From Desmodesmus armatus (Eukaryota > Chlorophyta > Chlorophyceae > Sphaeropleales > Scenedesmaceae), in NCBI GenBank assembly GCA_007449985.2, contig VIIQ02000184.1, forward strand, positions 62,001 through 126,000: a stretch of DNA of 64,000 nt, given 5' to 3'. Under the pieces are notes generated by a model that saw only the letters and a list, made by a program, of their open reading frames with translations, did no database searches and had not been told where the DNA came from. Position numbers and translations under genes: made by a program. Shown here piece by piece: positions 1 to 11,088 of the stretch. Position 1 is the stretch's first letter, and the number at the start of each line of letters is the position of its first letter.

Positions 1-591
1 CTCGTGTTGAATTAGCCGGGTCAGGATGTCCTCCACGCTCTCTGGGTCAGACATGCGGATGACTGTGAGGAGGGTGTCATAGTCTGGTGGGAGCGCTTGC
101 AGGAAGAAGGAGAGCTGCTGCTGGTCTGTGGGCTTCTGCTTGGCTGCTGTCAGGAGGGAGACGATGTGCTTGAAGCGCCTGTAGAGCGCCATCATGTCCT
201 CGCCCTTGTGCATCTTGATGTTGGACAGCTCAATGAAGTACAGGTCGGCTGATCCTGCTGCTGCGACGCTCCACAGTGTAGCCATCTGCTTGTATAGGTC
301 AGCGGCTGTGGGGCAGAAAGGGGCAAAGCTGTCGATGAGGGAGCGGTCCACAGTGGCCTTGATGAGCATGCGGACAATGGCAGACTGTGGGTGTTTGGGT
401 TCCTTCAGGGCCTTGACCAGGTCAGTGCCGGTGGTAGACAGGGCTCCCACGAAATCGTCGTTCCATGGTGTGAAGTCCTCTGGGCTCTTCATGAGGACGG
501 TGAAGAGGAGGGTAGCCTTCTTGTCGTCTCCTAGCTCGATAGGCATGGAGATGAGCTGCCGAGGGGCACTGCTGCTTGAGCTGGACGCCAT
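1..591 (-). CDS. copia Gag polyprotein, N-terminal 197 codons (partial)
   Basis: The ATG is the complement of 589-591, and the frame stays open for 197 codons to the window edge. The N-terminus is a short Ser-rich stretch followed by a PRQLISMPIELG-like segment. The body has the helical Gag layout of Ty1/copia elements: an FTPW motif near residue 40, a YxxM/LWS segment in the middle, and a region ending in SVEDILTRLIQHE. The same phrases occur in the Gag of the element at 54.0-55.3 kb, but here the frame is uninterrupted where that copy has two single-base deletions. The product would form the virus-like particle that packages element RNA. The CCHC knuckle and pol are beyond the window, so whether the full element is intact cannot be judged. 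Confidence 0.8.
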   Translation of the reverse strand, partial: MASSSSSSAPRQLISMPIELGDDKKATLLFTVLMKSPEDFTPWNDDFVGALSTTGTDLVKALKEPKHPQSAIVRMLIKATVDRSLIDSFAPFCPTAADLYKQMATLWSVAAAGSADLYFIELSNIKMHKGEDMMALYRRFKHIVSLLTAAKQKPTDQQQLSFFLQALPPDYDTLLTVIRMSDPESVEDILTRLIQHE

Positions 592-940
592 GGGGGCAGG
601 CTTGTATGCTGCTAGGCTGAGAGTTGCTAGCTGTTGTTGTGTGCTGACTGTGGTTAGTACAGCGGATGCTGTCAGGCTGAGTGCTGACAGGCTTGGTGCA
701 GCTGACTGAGTGACTGCGTGGCCGAATGTACCTCGCTACTGGAGTACAACTGGGCCTAACTGCACTGTAAGGGGAAGTGCAGGTGCTGACAGGCTGATTG
801 CTGCCAGGCTGATGCTGACAGGCTTACTGCTGCCAGGCTATGTAGCTGACTGTGGCTACTTGGCTGACTATACCACGCTGCTGGGGTACAACTGAGCCTA
901 CTGCACTGCAGCGGAAGTGCAGATGCTGACAGACTATTTG

Positions 941-1012
941 GGGGGAGTATGTTACATGGACATTTTCGCCAAACCACAATGGCATTGCCCACCAGGATCG
1001 AGCCAGGTGAAC
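941..1012. mobile_element. 72-bp nested insertion with 7-bp direct repeats (copy 1)
   Basis: The segment beginning gggggagtatgttacatgg and ending gagccaggtgaac is flanked by ctatttg at 934-940 and 1013-1019, as expected for a target-site duplication. It interrupts the leader repeats of copia element A. A second copy lies at 30236-30307 inside an intron. The start looks like a polypurine tract followed by TGTTACA, the usual junction between a polypurine tract and a copia LTR, so it may be a fragment of another LTR element; that reading is an inference. Confidence 0.6.
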
Positions 1013-1730
1013 CTATTTGCTGCCAGGCTATGTAGCAGACTGTGGCTACTTGGCTGACTATACCACGCTGCTGGGGTATAACTGAGCTGACCTGCACTGC
1101 GGCGGGAGTGCAGGGTTGTGCTATGCTCTGGTCTGAGCAGTCGGAGCACCAAACTGTGACTGAACTGTCACTAACAAGTGCTGCAGCTCTGTGGGACTGA
1201 AGCTGGGGTGGAATTGCTGAGTGAAGCTGAGACTGTGGCCGCAGACTGCAACCACCACACACGTTGGGACGCCGCACACCACAGGCACGTAGTAGGTAGC
1301 TTGCCTGTGGGTGGCCACGTGCGATAGGGAGATGGTGCAGAAAGGGCAGGCAAGTAGGATGGTCCTATCAGTAAGGTGTTCCTCGTGCTGATGTTGCACT
1401 GGACTGCACTGTGAACCAGCTAGCACAAGAGCTGAGCGACAAAACAAACTGCCAAGCAAGCAAGAACTGCTTCAGGGCAAATGCCAACTGCCAGACAGTG
1501 GGATTAGGCTGCTGCAGGGCGAGAAGAGCCAACAGGCACTAGCTGCTTGCTGCTTGTGGGTGGGCCAGACCGCTGAAAAGCTGCACAACACTAATGCAAA
1601 TGTGCCTTGAGCACACAAATCTGCACGTCTGCAGGAATGTTGTTGCCTTCGAAGTTACCAACGCGCGCGGGAAGATACAGTGACGGCTCAGAGTCTCAGC
1701 GGAGTGAATCGACAATGGAATGCGTGAGAA

Positions 1731-1742
1731 GGGCTCATAACC
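1731..1742 (-). other. primer-binding site matching initiator tRNA-Met anticodon arm
   Basis: The plus strand reads gggctcataacc immediately next to the LTR. This equals the anticodon arm of eukaryotic initiator tRNA-Met, so the minus-strand element RNA would pair with that internal tRNA region rather than with the 3' CCA end. Drosophila copia is known to use a half-tRNA-iMet primer in this way. The same 12 bases adjoin the LTR of the second element at 55973-55984. Confidence 0.7.
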
Positions 1743-2007
1743 TGTTGGGAGTTGGTGAGGGGACTGTAGTGACGCTGCGGAGAGCAGGCGGGAGTCACTG
1801 CTGTTGTGGACGGATGGTTGTGGACAGGTGGAGCATGGAGAGACTTACATGCATAAAGAGCCAGACAATACTTATTAGATCCAATACCTAAAGGTCTGGT
1901 GCGTGTATATACTGATAGAGAGTCAGGGTATAGCCAACTTGTGGGCATAGCTAACTTCAGGACTCAAGGTGCATGATTGTCCGAGCATACACGATGCCAA
2001 TTCAACA
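1743..2007 (-). repeat. 5' LTR of copia element A
   Basis: A 265-bp segment bounded on the minus strand by TGTTGAATT... and ...CCCAACA, so it has the TG...CA ends of an LTR. It directly abuts the primer-binding site at 1731-1742. A TATA-like stretch (tatatac, about 1906-1912 on the plus strand) lies inside it. The partner 3' LTR is outside the window, so the outer boundary at 2007 rests only on the terminal motif. Confidence 0.6.
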
Positions 2008-3220
2008 GTGATGCTGCCACAAGAAAACACTGTGCCTGTGTGACAGCTGTGGAAGGTGAGGTGCCTACCAGCAGCGGACATCAGCCAAGTTGCCCCTCAA
2101 TCCCGCCACCCTGTCGATAGGGCCATGGGAGAGGTGCACCTTGATTGGTGTGTGTGGCTTGTCAGCCCTGGCAGCAAAGTCCCTGTCAATGCATATCCCC
2201 TCTGCATACCCGGAGCTCCTCACGCAGCAGCATCACGCAAGCAGGGCGTCAAGGGGGCTCAGCATGCTAAAACTGGCAGTTGCAGGGTGGTAGCTGCCAG
2301 TTTCATACAACTGGGTGCTCAGCAGCATACACCCACATTCTGTGCCAGCAATGCCGTCATCACTAGGTGTTGCCCTGTATTTGTTTGTGACATGCGTTTG
2401 CCGCATGGATTGCTGCAGGTGGGGGCATCCACACTGCTGCGCAATGGACTGCTTGGCGCTGCTGAAGCAGGTTCCAGATCATTTTGAGATACTACCTTGC
2501 TGGCTGACGCACTTTGCAGCTGGATGCTCAAGCCAACAGCAGACCCTGAGCCTGCAGGTGAGGGATGCTGGTTGCTAGGCAGAGCAGCAGAGCAACACTA
2601 CTTAGCCACCCAGAGGCGATGATGGTCACAGCAGCATCGTGGTGGCAAGCCAGACCATTCAACAGCTACTAGTATCAAGGGTGCCGTCTGCCCCAGCCCT
2701 CGTCCGGATAGGTGCTGCACATTGATTCAGACCAAGGACAGTGCTGTTTGAGACCTTCACCAGATGGCTGATGCAACAGCACAGATTGCAGTGTGTGATC
2801 ACCACAACACTAGCCAGAAGGAGGGTCCCCAGGTTTGCCTTATCCCCTCCCCCTGCAGCAAGTAAAGGTACGCTGGTGGTTTGCTGCCTACAGCTGCTTG
2901 TGGAAATACGCATCACAGAACAACTGCACATATGTGCTCCCGTGTGTAGGCGCTGGCGACAGGACCACAATGGTGCCATGGTGGGCTGGCCCTCTGTCAC
3001 GTATGTGGATAATGGAGGACGGCATGTACGAGGCAGGGCACACCTCATCTGCCAGAACCCACATCAAGGGGCTTATGATGTGTGGGAGCAGGCATGTGCT
3101 GCTGCGAGTAGGTGAGTGACGTCTGCTTTCAAGGGGTGGGTGGGCTATGTAGGGGTTGGGTTGGTGGAGGGTTCAGCCTAGAGCAATGGGCAGAGGCAAG
3201 GAAAGCAACAGGGGTGGTGC

Positions 3221-3517
3221 TAAACACTGCAGATTTACACCATGCAGTAGCTCCAAAAATGAAATACTGGGTCAGCAGCATACACACACATATAGTACAT
3301 CCCCTTGTGGATTGATCGACAAGTAGGTCGATTTCGTACAGCAGGCGTCGCCAAGCTTGGGCGGATCTCTGCAGATTACGCTACAAACGTAACTTGTTGA
3401 CCAGCAAACGACTGGTGAATACGTGCCACACAGCCAACAGGCGCTGTGGAGCACAGGCAAGGCAGACCGGTTTCGACCCCAGCCACGGGGTCTCATCAGT
3501 GCCCTTGAAAGACACAC

Positions 3518-3569
<52 letters not shown>

Positions 3570-4079
3570 CAATGAGTGCATCGCAAGGGGTACTACTGAC
3601 CATATATAGGGCAAAGCACAGCCCATGACTAAGTCTGACAAATCGGCATTAGTCAACTGCATGCAGCCAGAAGCTGCCGGATACACCACATCCATCTCTG
3701 CATGAGCTAACTGTAAACACTGCAGATATACACCATGCAGTAGCTCCAAAAATGAAATACTGGGTCAGCAGCATACACACACATATAGTACATCCCCTTG
3801 TTGATTGATCGACAAGTAGGTCGATATCGTACAGCAGGCGTCGCCAAGCTTGGGCGGATCTCTGCAGATTACGCTACAAACGTAACTTGTTGACCAGCAA
3901 ACGACTGGTGAATACGTGCCACAACAGCCAACAGGCGCTGTGGAGCACGGGCAAGGCAGACCGGTTTCGACCCCAGCCACGGGGTCTCATCAGTCTGCCT
4001 TGCCCGTGCTCCACAGCGCCTGTTGGCTGTGTGGCACGTATTCACCAGTCGTTTGCTGGTCAACAAGTTACGTTTGTAG
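3221..4079. repeat. direct repeat pair plus inverted third copy
   Basis: Copy 1 (3221-3500, 280 bp) and copy 2 (3714-3994, 281 bp) match almost base for base, differing by a few substitutions and one inserted base. Immediately after copy 2, bases 3995-4079 are the reverse complement of 3874-3959, giving an 85-bp near-perfect inverted repeat around a 35-bp spacer. Between copies 1 and 2 lies the CA microsatellite. No coding sense was found in the repeats. Confidence 0.85.
3519..3567. repeat. (CA)n microsatellite
   Basis: About 24 uninterrupted CA dinucleotides, directly after a short imperfect CA start (gacacacg). It lies just after the first copy of the 280-bp direct repeat and is absent after the second copy. 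Confidence 0.95.
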
Positions 4080-5932
4080 TGACAGTAGCAATGCACAGTA
4101 AAAACCGTGACAGTTTGCAAAGGATTGTGCGCAGCATGTATTCACGCTGCTGGAGCGCTGTTGCTGTTGGTGGACTGGGAAGTACACTTTGTGGTTTGCA
4201 TTTGGCACTGAGGTTGGCACAAGTAACCTCATGTGTTTTGCGCAAGCCCCAGTTGTTGGGTTCCAGTCTGTCAGACTTGCCGAGTCAGCACATACATCCA
4301 TATATCCACTCTGACCTTGCATCTGGAGGGAGGTGGTGCTACAGCCATCCTATTGTGTGATTCTGACTGGCGCTCGTGCTGCTGCTGTTTTATGCTCCAG
4401 AGGACTATGATGTGTGCGTGAATGAAATCCAGCTCGTACAGCGCAACCGTCAACAGGCAGCAGCTGTCACACATGGGCTACCATAATATGAAGGTCTGCA
4501 GCGCGTCAAACTCTGTGAGTGCCGAAGCAGCTGTGGAAAGGGCTCATGGCTTGGGGCTTGTGCTGCGCAGACAACAGCCGGGCAGTCATTTGGTGTGGCC
4601 CGTGTGGTGAGACACTGCTTGAGCCTCCTATATCCCATGGCTTGAAAAGCTGTTGCGGTGAAAGCTGGGCAGCCTGGTTGGATGATTTCTGTTAGACCCT
4701 AGCTGCTGCAAGTCAGTGACTGCATGTCGGCATCACTTCTGATGTGCACTGTGTCCTTGCTGCCTGTGCTGGCTGCTGCTGCTGCCTCAGGTGACATGAC
4801 CCAGCATGATTCCAGTTGGATGCCGTGCAGGATGGGGATGAGTGCAATACACATGCGTTAGAAAAGGGCAGTGAGGTGACGTCTCTACTGAGGTTGGCAA
4901 CGCGTTGCAACTCCTTGTGACGTCGTCGCAAAGTCAGTAGAAACGTGATGTGGTTTTGCAACGCCTTGCAAGAAGTTGCAAAACGGGGGGCGTCGCAAAA
5001 TGGCCAAAGGGGGTCGCCTAGTATTTCATGGAGCGTCACAAGTGTGCTAGCGATCTTAAAGTGTTCATTTGACCATATGATTATAATCTCAGCCCGCGAA
5101 TCGGCCTGGAACGCTCTGGGGAGAGCATGAAAGCTCTGCGACGCTGCCGGTGCAACTCCCAGCAGAAACGTGACACCTGCTTTGCGACTGGGTTGTTTTG
5201 CAACGCCCCGTCGCAAGTGGCGTTGCGACGCCTCGCAGTAGAAACGTGCCCTGAGAAGACGCAGTTTTCACCTGCAGTTTATGATTGCGTGCGGTCACGC
5301 GTGTCCAAGGCTTCCTGCCACTAGGCTGCTTGTTGTGTTGGCGTTATTTAGGTGGCAACTCAGCTTGAGCTGCACGCAGTGCAGCAGCAGCTGTTGAGGT
5401 GCAGTGCGTGGGTGGTGTGATGGTGCAACATATCGATCCCTCATGGCTGCAGCGCTCAGCCGACCAGCAACCTCTTGTTGCAACTCTAGCGGCGCCAGTT
5501 GCTGTTGTGTGCGCTGGGAGGATGATATCTCTTTGGTCTTGTGGATCATGCAGCCATTTTGCATCTTGTGGCTTGAATTGCCGGTGCAGTTAGTGGGCAT
5601 GTCTCTGTCATCAAACCCTAGGATCAAACCCTAGCTGTGAGTCGTTCCTGCCACCCTTCATCTGCGGATCTTGAGCGGTCCTGAATGATCAAAGGTGTGA
5701 TCATTACTCATCCGAGGGACTTCAAATTTGAGGCACGCGTGACAGTCAGGCACAGGGATCCCAGATATCACCTGAGGTCGTGGTCACAAACGCTTCAAAC
5801 ACTTTCTTCTGCTTTGCTGCAGCTCGGTTGCAACATTCACCACCTGCCTACTGTACAGTACAGTACTGTACTAGTAGCGCCATGCAGGCCTTTGCCATTA
5901 TCTCAGGTTGAAGGTTTGTACCAAGCAATAAA

Positions 5933-7752
5933 ATGGCAGTCGAATACTCCCTCGATCGTGCTGCTCCGCATATAGCTGCTCTCCACAGCGCCGCAACAAA
6001 GGAGATGCAGCAGCAGCAGAACAGTCCCACAAACAGCTGCTGCTTGCCGTGGTTGATGCTGCGGACCAGCAGGGCAAGACAGCCCTCCGTAAGGCAGCAA
6101 AAAATGGCCACGCAGCAGGTGTGAAGGGAAGGCGGGCGCTGCGGTGGATGCTGTCGATGCACAGGGGTTGACGCCGCTGCACTATGCTGCATGGCAAGGG
6201 CACAACACAGTAGTGCAGATCCTGCTGGATGCACAGGCAGCGGTCGACGCTGCTGATGCAGATGGCGACACAGCCCTGCATTGCGCTGCAATGCGTGGCC
6301 ACACCACAGTGCTGAAGATGCTGCTGGAAAAAGAAGCAGCAGTAAATGGTGCTGGTGCACGCGGAGATACTGCCCTACACCACGCAGCAAGGTCCGGCAA
6401 CGCTGCGGCTGTGCAACTGCTTTTGAGTGCTCAGGCAACAGTCGATGCTGCCAATGACCATCTGGGGACGGCCCTGCACGCGGCTGCATTCATGGGTCAT
6501 GCAGCGGTAGTGCCGCTGCTTTTGGGGGCACAGGCAGCAGTGAATGTTCTTGATGAACGCTGCCAAGCAACACTGCATTTGGCGGCCAAGAAGGGGCATG
6601 CAGCTGTTGGCGACCCATGCAATTGTGGATGCTCCTGATGTCAGGGGCAAGACAGCCCTGATGAAGGCACCAGAGCAAGGCCATTCTACGGTGGTGCCAC
6701 TGCTGTTGGATGCGCATGCAGCAATGGGTGCTGCTTCTGTGAATGGCTGGACAGCGCTGCACTGGGCGGCAACAGACGGCCATGCATCAGTGGTGCAGCT
6801 CCTGCTGAAGGCACAGGCAGCGGTGGACACCGTTACTGCATGCGGCTACACAGCCCTGCACCTTGCGGTCATTTCTGGCCATACTGCAGTGGCGCAATTG
6901 CTGTTGGATGCTCAAGCAGTTGTGAATGTTGCAGATGCTGAGGGCTTGACCGCCCTGCACCTGGCGGCAGAGGAAGACCAGAACGCAATGGTCCAGCTGC
7001 TGTTGGATGCACAAGCAGATGTGAATGCTGCTGATGTGCAAGGCCGGACACCACTTTACACCGCAGCCAAATCCGGCTTCACTGGGTCAGCGCAGCTGCT
7101 GCTAGCAGCTCCACAGCTGGCAACTGAGGCTATAGCAACTTCCATCAAGGCAGCCGCAGCAGGAGGCCATGCAGAGCTGGCCATCATGTGCACGAAAGCT
7201 CTTATGGTGCGGGATGAGCCAGCAGCAGCAGCAGTGCTGGCGGATCACTCAGTGGCAGCAGCTGTGTTGACAGATCTGTCAATACCAGCTGATGTGCTGG
7301 GGCTGTGGCAGGCTGCTGAGAGCACAGTGACGGAGCTGGAGGCACAGTGGCCCCAAGTACAGGAACTGGTGATTGGTGTTGCCACAACACACCAGCAGCT
7401 GCAGGATGCGGCCGAACGCATCACCGCCGCTGCAGTCAGTGCTGCTGTGCAGGCAGCACTACCAATAGTGGATGATGCAGCGAGTGAGGCAGCTGTGTTG
7501 GCTGCAGCTAGTGCCGCTGCAATTGCGGCTGTGGCAGGTATGGCGCCCCTTGTTCAGAGCACAGCAGCGGCGGCAGCATCCGCAGCGGCAGCATCCGCTG
7601 CAGCAGCAACAATGGCTGCGTCAGCACTACCAGCAAGACGGCACAAGCGAGCAGCAGGTGGTGATGTCGACGGTACTGAGGCTGCTACTACTGCATCAGC
7701 AAAACGGCTTAAGCAGCACGCAGCACGGTCAGGGGATGTCATGTCTGGCTGA
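5933..7752 (+). pseudogene. ankyrin-repeat protein gene, interrupted by frame changes
   Basis: The stretch encodes about 11 ankyrin repeats of 33 residues with the typical G-x-T-A-L-H-x-A-A...GH...V-x-L-L-L pattern, used in family members for protein-protein contacts. The reading is spread over several frames. A start ATG at 5933 leads into one frame; one repeat (about 6033-6115) sits in a second; five repeats run at 6144-6638; then the frame shifts and five more repeats plus a tail run to the TGA at 7752. In the fifth repeat, where GHAAV should continue into VQLLL, bases are missing between two CAGCTG-like words, consistent with an 11-bp deletion by microhomology. The C-terminal about 200 residues are Ala-rich, helical, and carry basic clusters (RRHKR, KRLK) that could be nuclear signals. 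Introns or assembly errors could explain part of this, but no good splice pair was seen at the breaks. Confidence 0.75.
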
Positions 7753-10700
7753 GCATTTGGCAGCATGCAGTACGCAGTGCAAGTGGGACGGTGCAAACGC
7801 TCAGGTCACGTGCGACTGGCTTGCAACAGCGGCTGCAACAGCTGCATGCCGCATTGCAGAAGCTGCATGGATCAACTTGCATCATGCTTTGAAGGCAACG
7901 CTTGAGGCATGTGCTGTTGTACCTGGCTTGATAGGCGCAAGTGTGGGGTTGTCACTGGGGCACTGATATCCGCACTCGGTGCCGGGATGGTGGCTCAGAC
8001 TGCAGAGTGCTGCAATACTCACACTGTGTGAGTCGGACCGCCCTGTCCTTTGTGGGTTTGTGGTGTGGGTGCTGCACGAGAAAGTGCACTGCTAGTCAGG
8101 TTGGCACTGCGTGCCATGATGGCATGAGGTGCGCACACTCAGTGACATGGACGGCATGCATTGTTGTGCTCGACGGCCGAACAACTCTGATTTCATGTCA
8201 GGTTGCTGCACCCATGTACCACCTGGCGCCTTGTCCCATGTACCACCTGGCGCACGCTGCCAACGGTCCAACCGCCAGGCTGGCCCAGCAGTGCTGGTCC
8301 GGGAAATATAGGCGCGTGCTACCGGGTTGACAGGGTTTGCTGCATGCGCTGATATTGCTGTTGTGAGTCACACTGTGATATTGGATATCATTGTTGCAAG
8401 GAACTGCCAGGATGACTAAGCCCTGAGCCTGCATCGCAGAGGCCTTGTCAAGATTAGAAGGCAGTTACTGTTTTTTTCTTGTTACATCAGGGAGGAGGAC
8501 AGTCACTGTTGAAAGTTGCAACCATGGCTGCTGCTTGCATGCTGCCGCAGCCTGCTGGGAATGCTTCTCACTGCTGATCTGGCATCTCAATGGCTGCTCA
8601 GATAGTATCTGTGACACATGTGGTCTGTACAGACCTGCACGGCAAGATGTGCTTTTCTCAAGTATTTTGCCATGATTTCAGCATGCAGCTGTTGCGTGTG
8701 GGCTCTGAGCTGGGCCTTGACTGTCAACATTCAGGGCACCACCCAGCCCAGCACCTGAGCACGCTGCGCGCGTTAAGAATTGCACCCATACAGACTCTGT
8801 TATACAAGATTCTCTTGCATAGGGCTGACTGGTCCACAGATATCCCACCTGCCGCCTCTGATATATTGGTCTACAAAATCATTTAGAAAAATGGAACTTT
8901 GTTGTTATTGCCTCTCAACAGAGTGATTGACCACCATGACACGCGTTGCATGCCCTAGCAACCTCCACACGTACTACGTGTGACACGTACAGTGTTTCAT
9001 ACTATGGTGGGCCACCGCAAGCTGTACACTGTACTGTTGGCCATGATGCCCAGCACACAGACTTCAAGCTGGCAGGGAGACAAGACTCTGATGGTGCACC
9101 CTTACTCTTGCAACCCCACCGTGGGCAAAAATAAGCCTTAGTCTAGTTTAGTGACTTGACACAACCCCTCCTCATGCAATCTCACGTCACATCACTGGTG
9201 AAACGGCCTCTTGATGTCCCGGCCAGGCTTTGTTGACATGTCAGGTAGCCTGTTCCATCAGTGACCAATCCTCACTTAGGCAGGGCTGGTGTCTGTGGCG
9301 GCTGGCTGCTAGCTGCCACAAGCCCCAGCACCGTCATCATCCCCAGTGTCTCCAGCACGCTGGTGTGGCCCACAGGGTCCACAGGGGTCGAAGCACTGTC
9401 CGACTGGCCTGCATGGCCGGGCCGCCTGGGAGGCAGCAGGGGGCCTGTCTGAGGGCAACACATCAGTGTTGGTGGGCTTGGCTGTGCCAGGTTGGGGTCC
9501 TGCGCTGGTGGTGCCAACCGTCCTATCCTGCCATGCATTGGCATGCGGGGTGTGATACCTGCACAGACATGCGCGCACACACACAAACACACACAAACAC
9601 ACACCTGAATGCATCGCCTGGATCCAGTCCGGACTGCGCGTCTCTTGCAGGCAGCATAGGCAGTGCAAATACCAGAATGTACACTGTGGCCCACAGCTGG
9701 TGATTAAGCCTCACAGTTCACAAGCTGTCAGGCTGCGTGATTTTTGCTAGAGGTGGGGCCACCCCAGCTGCATTGAACAGCCCTGTGACGCGTGCATTGT
9801 GGTGCAACTGGGTGGTGCGAGTGCATTTGCATGGCAGCACGGCAGCACGTCCCGGCAGCACCGCTAGTAGCACTGCTCAACAGCGATCACTTATGTGTGC
9901 ATGTAACAGGAACATAACATTGACAGCAACCGACCTTGCACTTCATGCCATGAGAGCATTTTATAGCACGCACCTTCAACATCCAGCAGCCCCTGTTGGG
10001 CCCAGAACATGATGTGAGGTGGCCCATCGGCCACCCAGGAAGCCCCCATGGGCCATCGTGGTGCTGCATACGGCAAACCAGTGGGTGGGTCCTCCACGCC
10101 AACCCCATTGTGTGGACTGTGCGTCTCTCCTGCAATGCAAAAGCAAGTACTGCAGTGACTGTACCTGTTTAAAGTGACTACCGTAGGTGTGAGTCATACC
10201 ACTGTTGTGACACACTGTGTGAACGATGCTGGTTTTGTTTGACGTGCAACCTGGATGCATGAGCGCTGCCGCAGCACACTTTGAAACTGCGCTACTCTGT
10301 CTTCACTACACAGACGACTGCTGATGTGCACCTGCCAGGTGACCCCTTCTCATCCTATATGTTGCATTTTTTTCCAAATCACTCTACAGACAACTGCTGC
10401 TGTGCTGGACGAGCTTGAGGCAGGCCTGAAGGGGGGAGTGCATCCGTAGGAGGATGGAGCAAGACATGCGTTAGTTGGCATACTAAATCAGAGACCTGCT
10501 GCTGTGCTTTTGCACCCCTTCTCAATGTTATCAATTGCTCCTTTTTTCACCTTCATCCAGCAGACGACTGCTGCTGTGCTGTGTACTCCCACTCTTACAT
10601 GTTCTTGCATGCATTGCATGGACTCCATGCCAGGGGGCCCTGGGTCAGAGCCCGAAAGGCCACAATGCATCAAGCAGCATGACGTCAGCCACATGCATGC

Positions 10701-10829
10701 CTCAAACCTGCACCCTGTCACGGTGACGCCCCGTTCCCCACTGGGTACTGCTTTGTGCGCATTGCAGCAGTGTGGCGCACCTGCCAGTGCCCAGGCTGAG
10801 GCTGGCACTCCCTGGTCCTGATCCGTCAC
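7753..10829. other. no gene recognised
   Basis: No convincing coding region. A short tandem duplication (ccatgtaccacctggcgc, about 8211-8252) and a CA-rich run (about 9572-9602) are present. An open minus-strand frame at 9272-9600 is proline-rich with a possible hydrophobic end, but has alternatives in other frames and was not accepted. At about 10390-10447 a plus-strand segment after an AG acceptor reads like a short coding end (TTAAVLDELEAGLKG), too little to call. Confidence 0.5.
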
Positions 10830-11088
10830 CTTGTATAATCGCTTGTACACAGGATCATACACTGTGCGGATGACCTCTGGGTTTGCCTCATCCTGTTGCA
10901 TGCCACACAGATCAAGAACAGCCAGCATGCGTCAGTATGTTCAGCATACAAGGCCTGACCCATACACATCTGTTACTGCTCAGATCTGCATGCTCTAAGC
11001 AGGGCAGCATGTTTGCACACAGGCAATGCAAGAAAAGGAACTCAACGAAGCACATACACACCTGGTCTGCGTTGCTGGAGGAGTCCAT
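10830..11088 (-). CDS. candidate first two exons of an unidentified gene
   Basis: Exon 1 is 11088-11062 (ATG, nine codons, MDSSSNADQ) ending at a CAG|GTGTG donor. Exon 2 is 10892-10830 (21 codons, DEANPEVIRTVYDPVYKRLY...) between a CAACAG acceptor and an AAG|GTGACG donor. Both are phase 0, and the joined peptide is hydrophilic and coherent, which is why it is reported. No continuation was found to the left, so the gene may be a relic or have distant exons. The family is not recognised. Confidence 0.35.

Larger units (their letters stand above)
1..2007 (-). mobile_element. Ty1/copia LTR retrotransposon A, 5' part only (cut by window start)
   Basis: On the minus strand, running from high to low coordinates, the order is LTR (1743-2007), primer-binding site (1731-1742), a leader of about 1.1 kb, then an open gag frame from 591 that runs off the window. 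The gag frame and leader clearly match those of the complete copia element at 50.7-56.2 kb, including the leader phrases around 'gctgacaggct' and the identical primer-binding site. The LTR sequences of the two elements are different, so these are related but distinct families. The leader contains degenerate tandem units (about 700-900 and 1020-1100) and a 72-bp nested insertion at 941-1012. Protease, integrase and reverse transcriptase would lie outside the window. Confidence 0.85.
2008..5932. other. no gene recognised; repeat-bearing intergenic stretch
   Basis: No open frame here looks like a protein, and those present are short and overlap in several frames. The stretch holds the direct/inverted repeat locus at 3221-4079 and a CA microsatellite, both listed separately. 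The part at 4860-5260 has several short 'cgttgcaa'/'ttgcgac'-type degenerate repeats. Confidence 0.6.

Noticed and set aside
2056..3119. Several 90-140-codon open frames on both strands
   Set aside because: Mutually overlapping, without splice sites, start context or protein-like composition.
3459..3495. tRNA B-box-like ggtttcgacccc in both direct repeats
   Set aside because: No cloverleaf, A-box or anticodon arm can be drawn around it.
9272..9694. Minus-strand open frame of about 140 codons with Pro-rich start and a short hydrophobic end
   Set aside because: Overlapping frames are equally open, no splice context or family pattern; not enough to call a gene.
9887..10135. Minus-strand segment open in all three frames after an AG acceptor
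   Set aside because: Because all frames are open, coding sense cannot be assigned; no downstream exon in phase was found.
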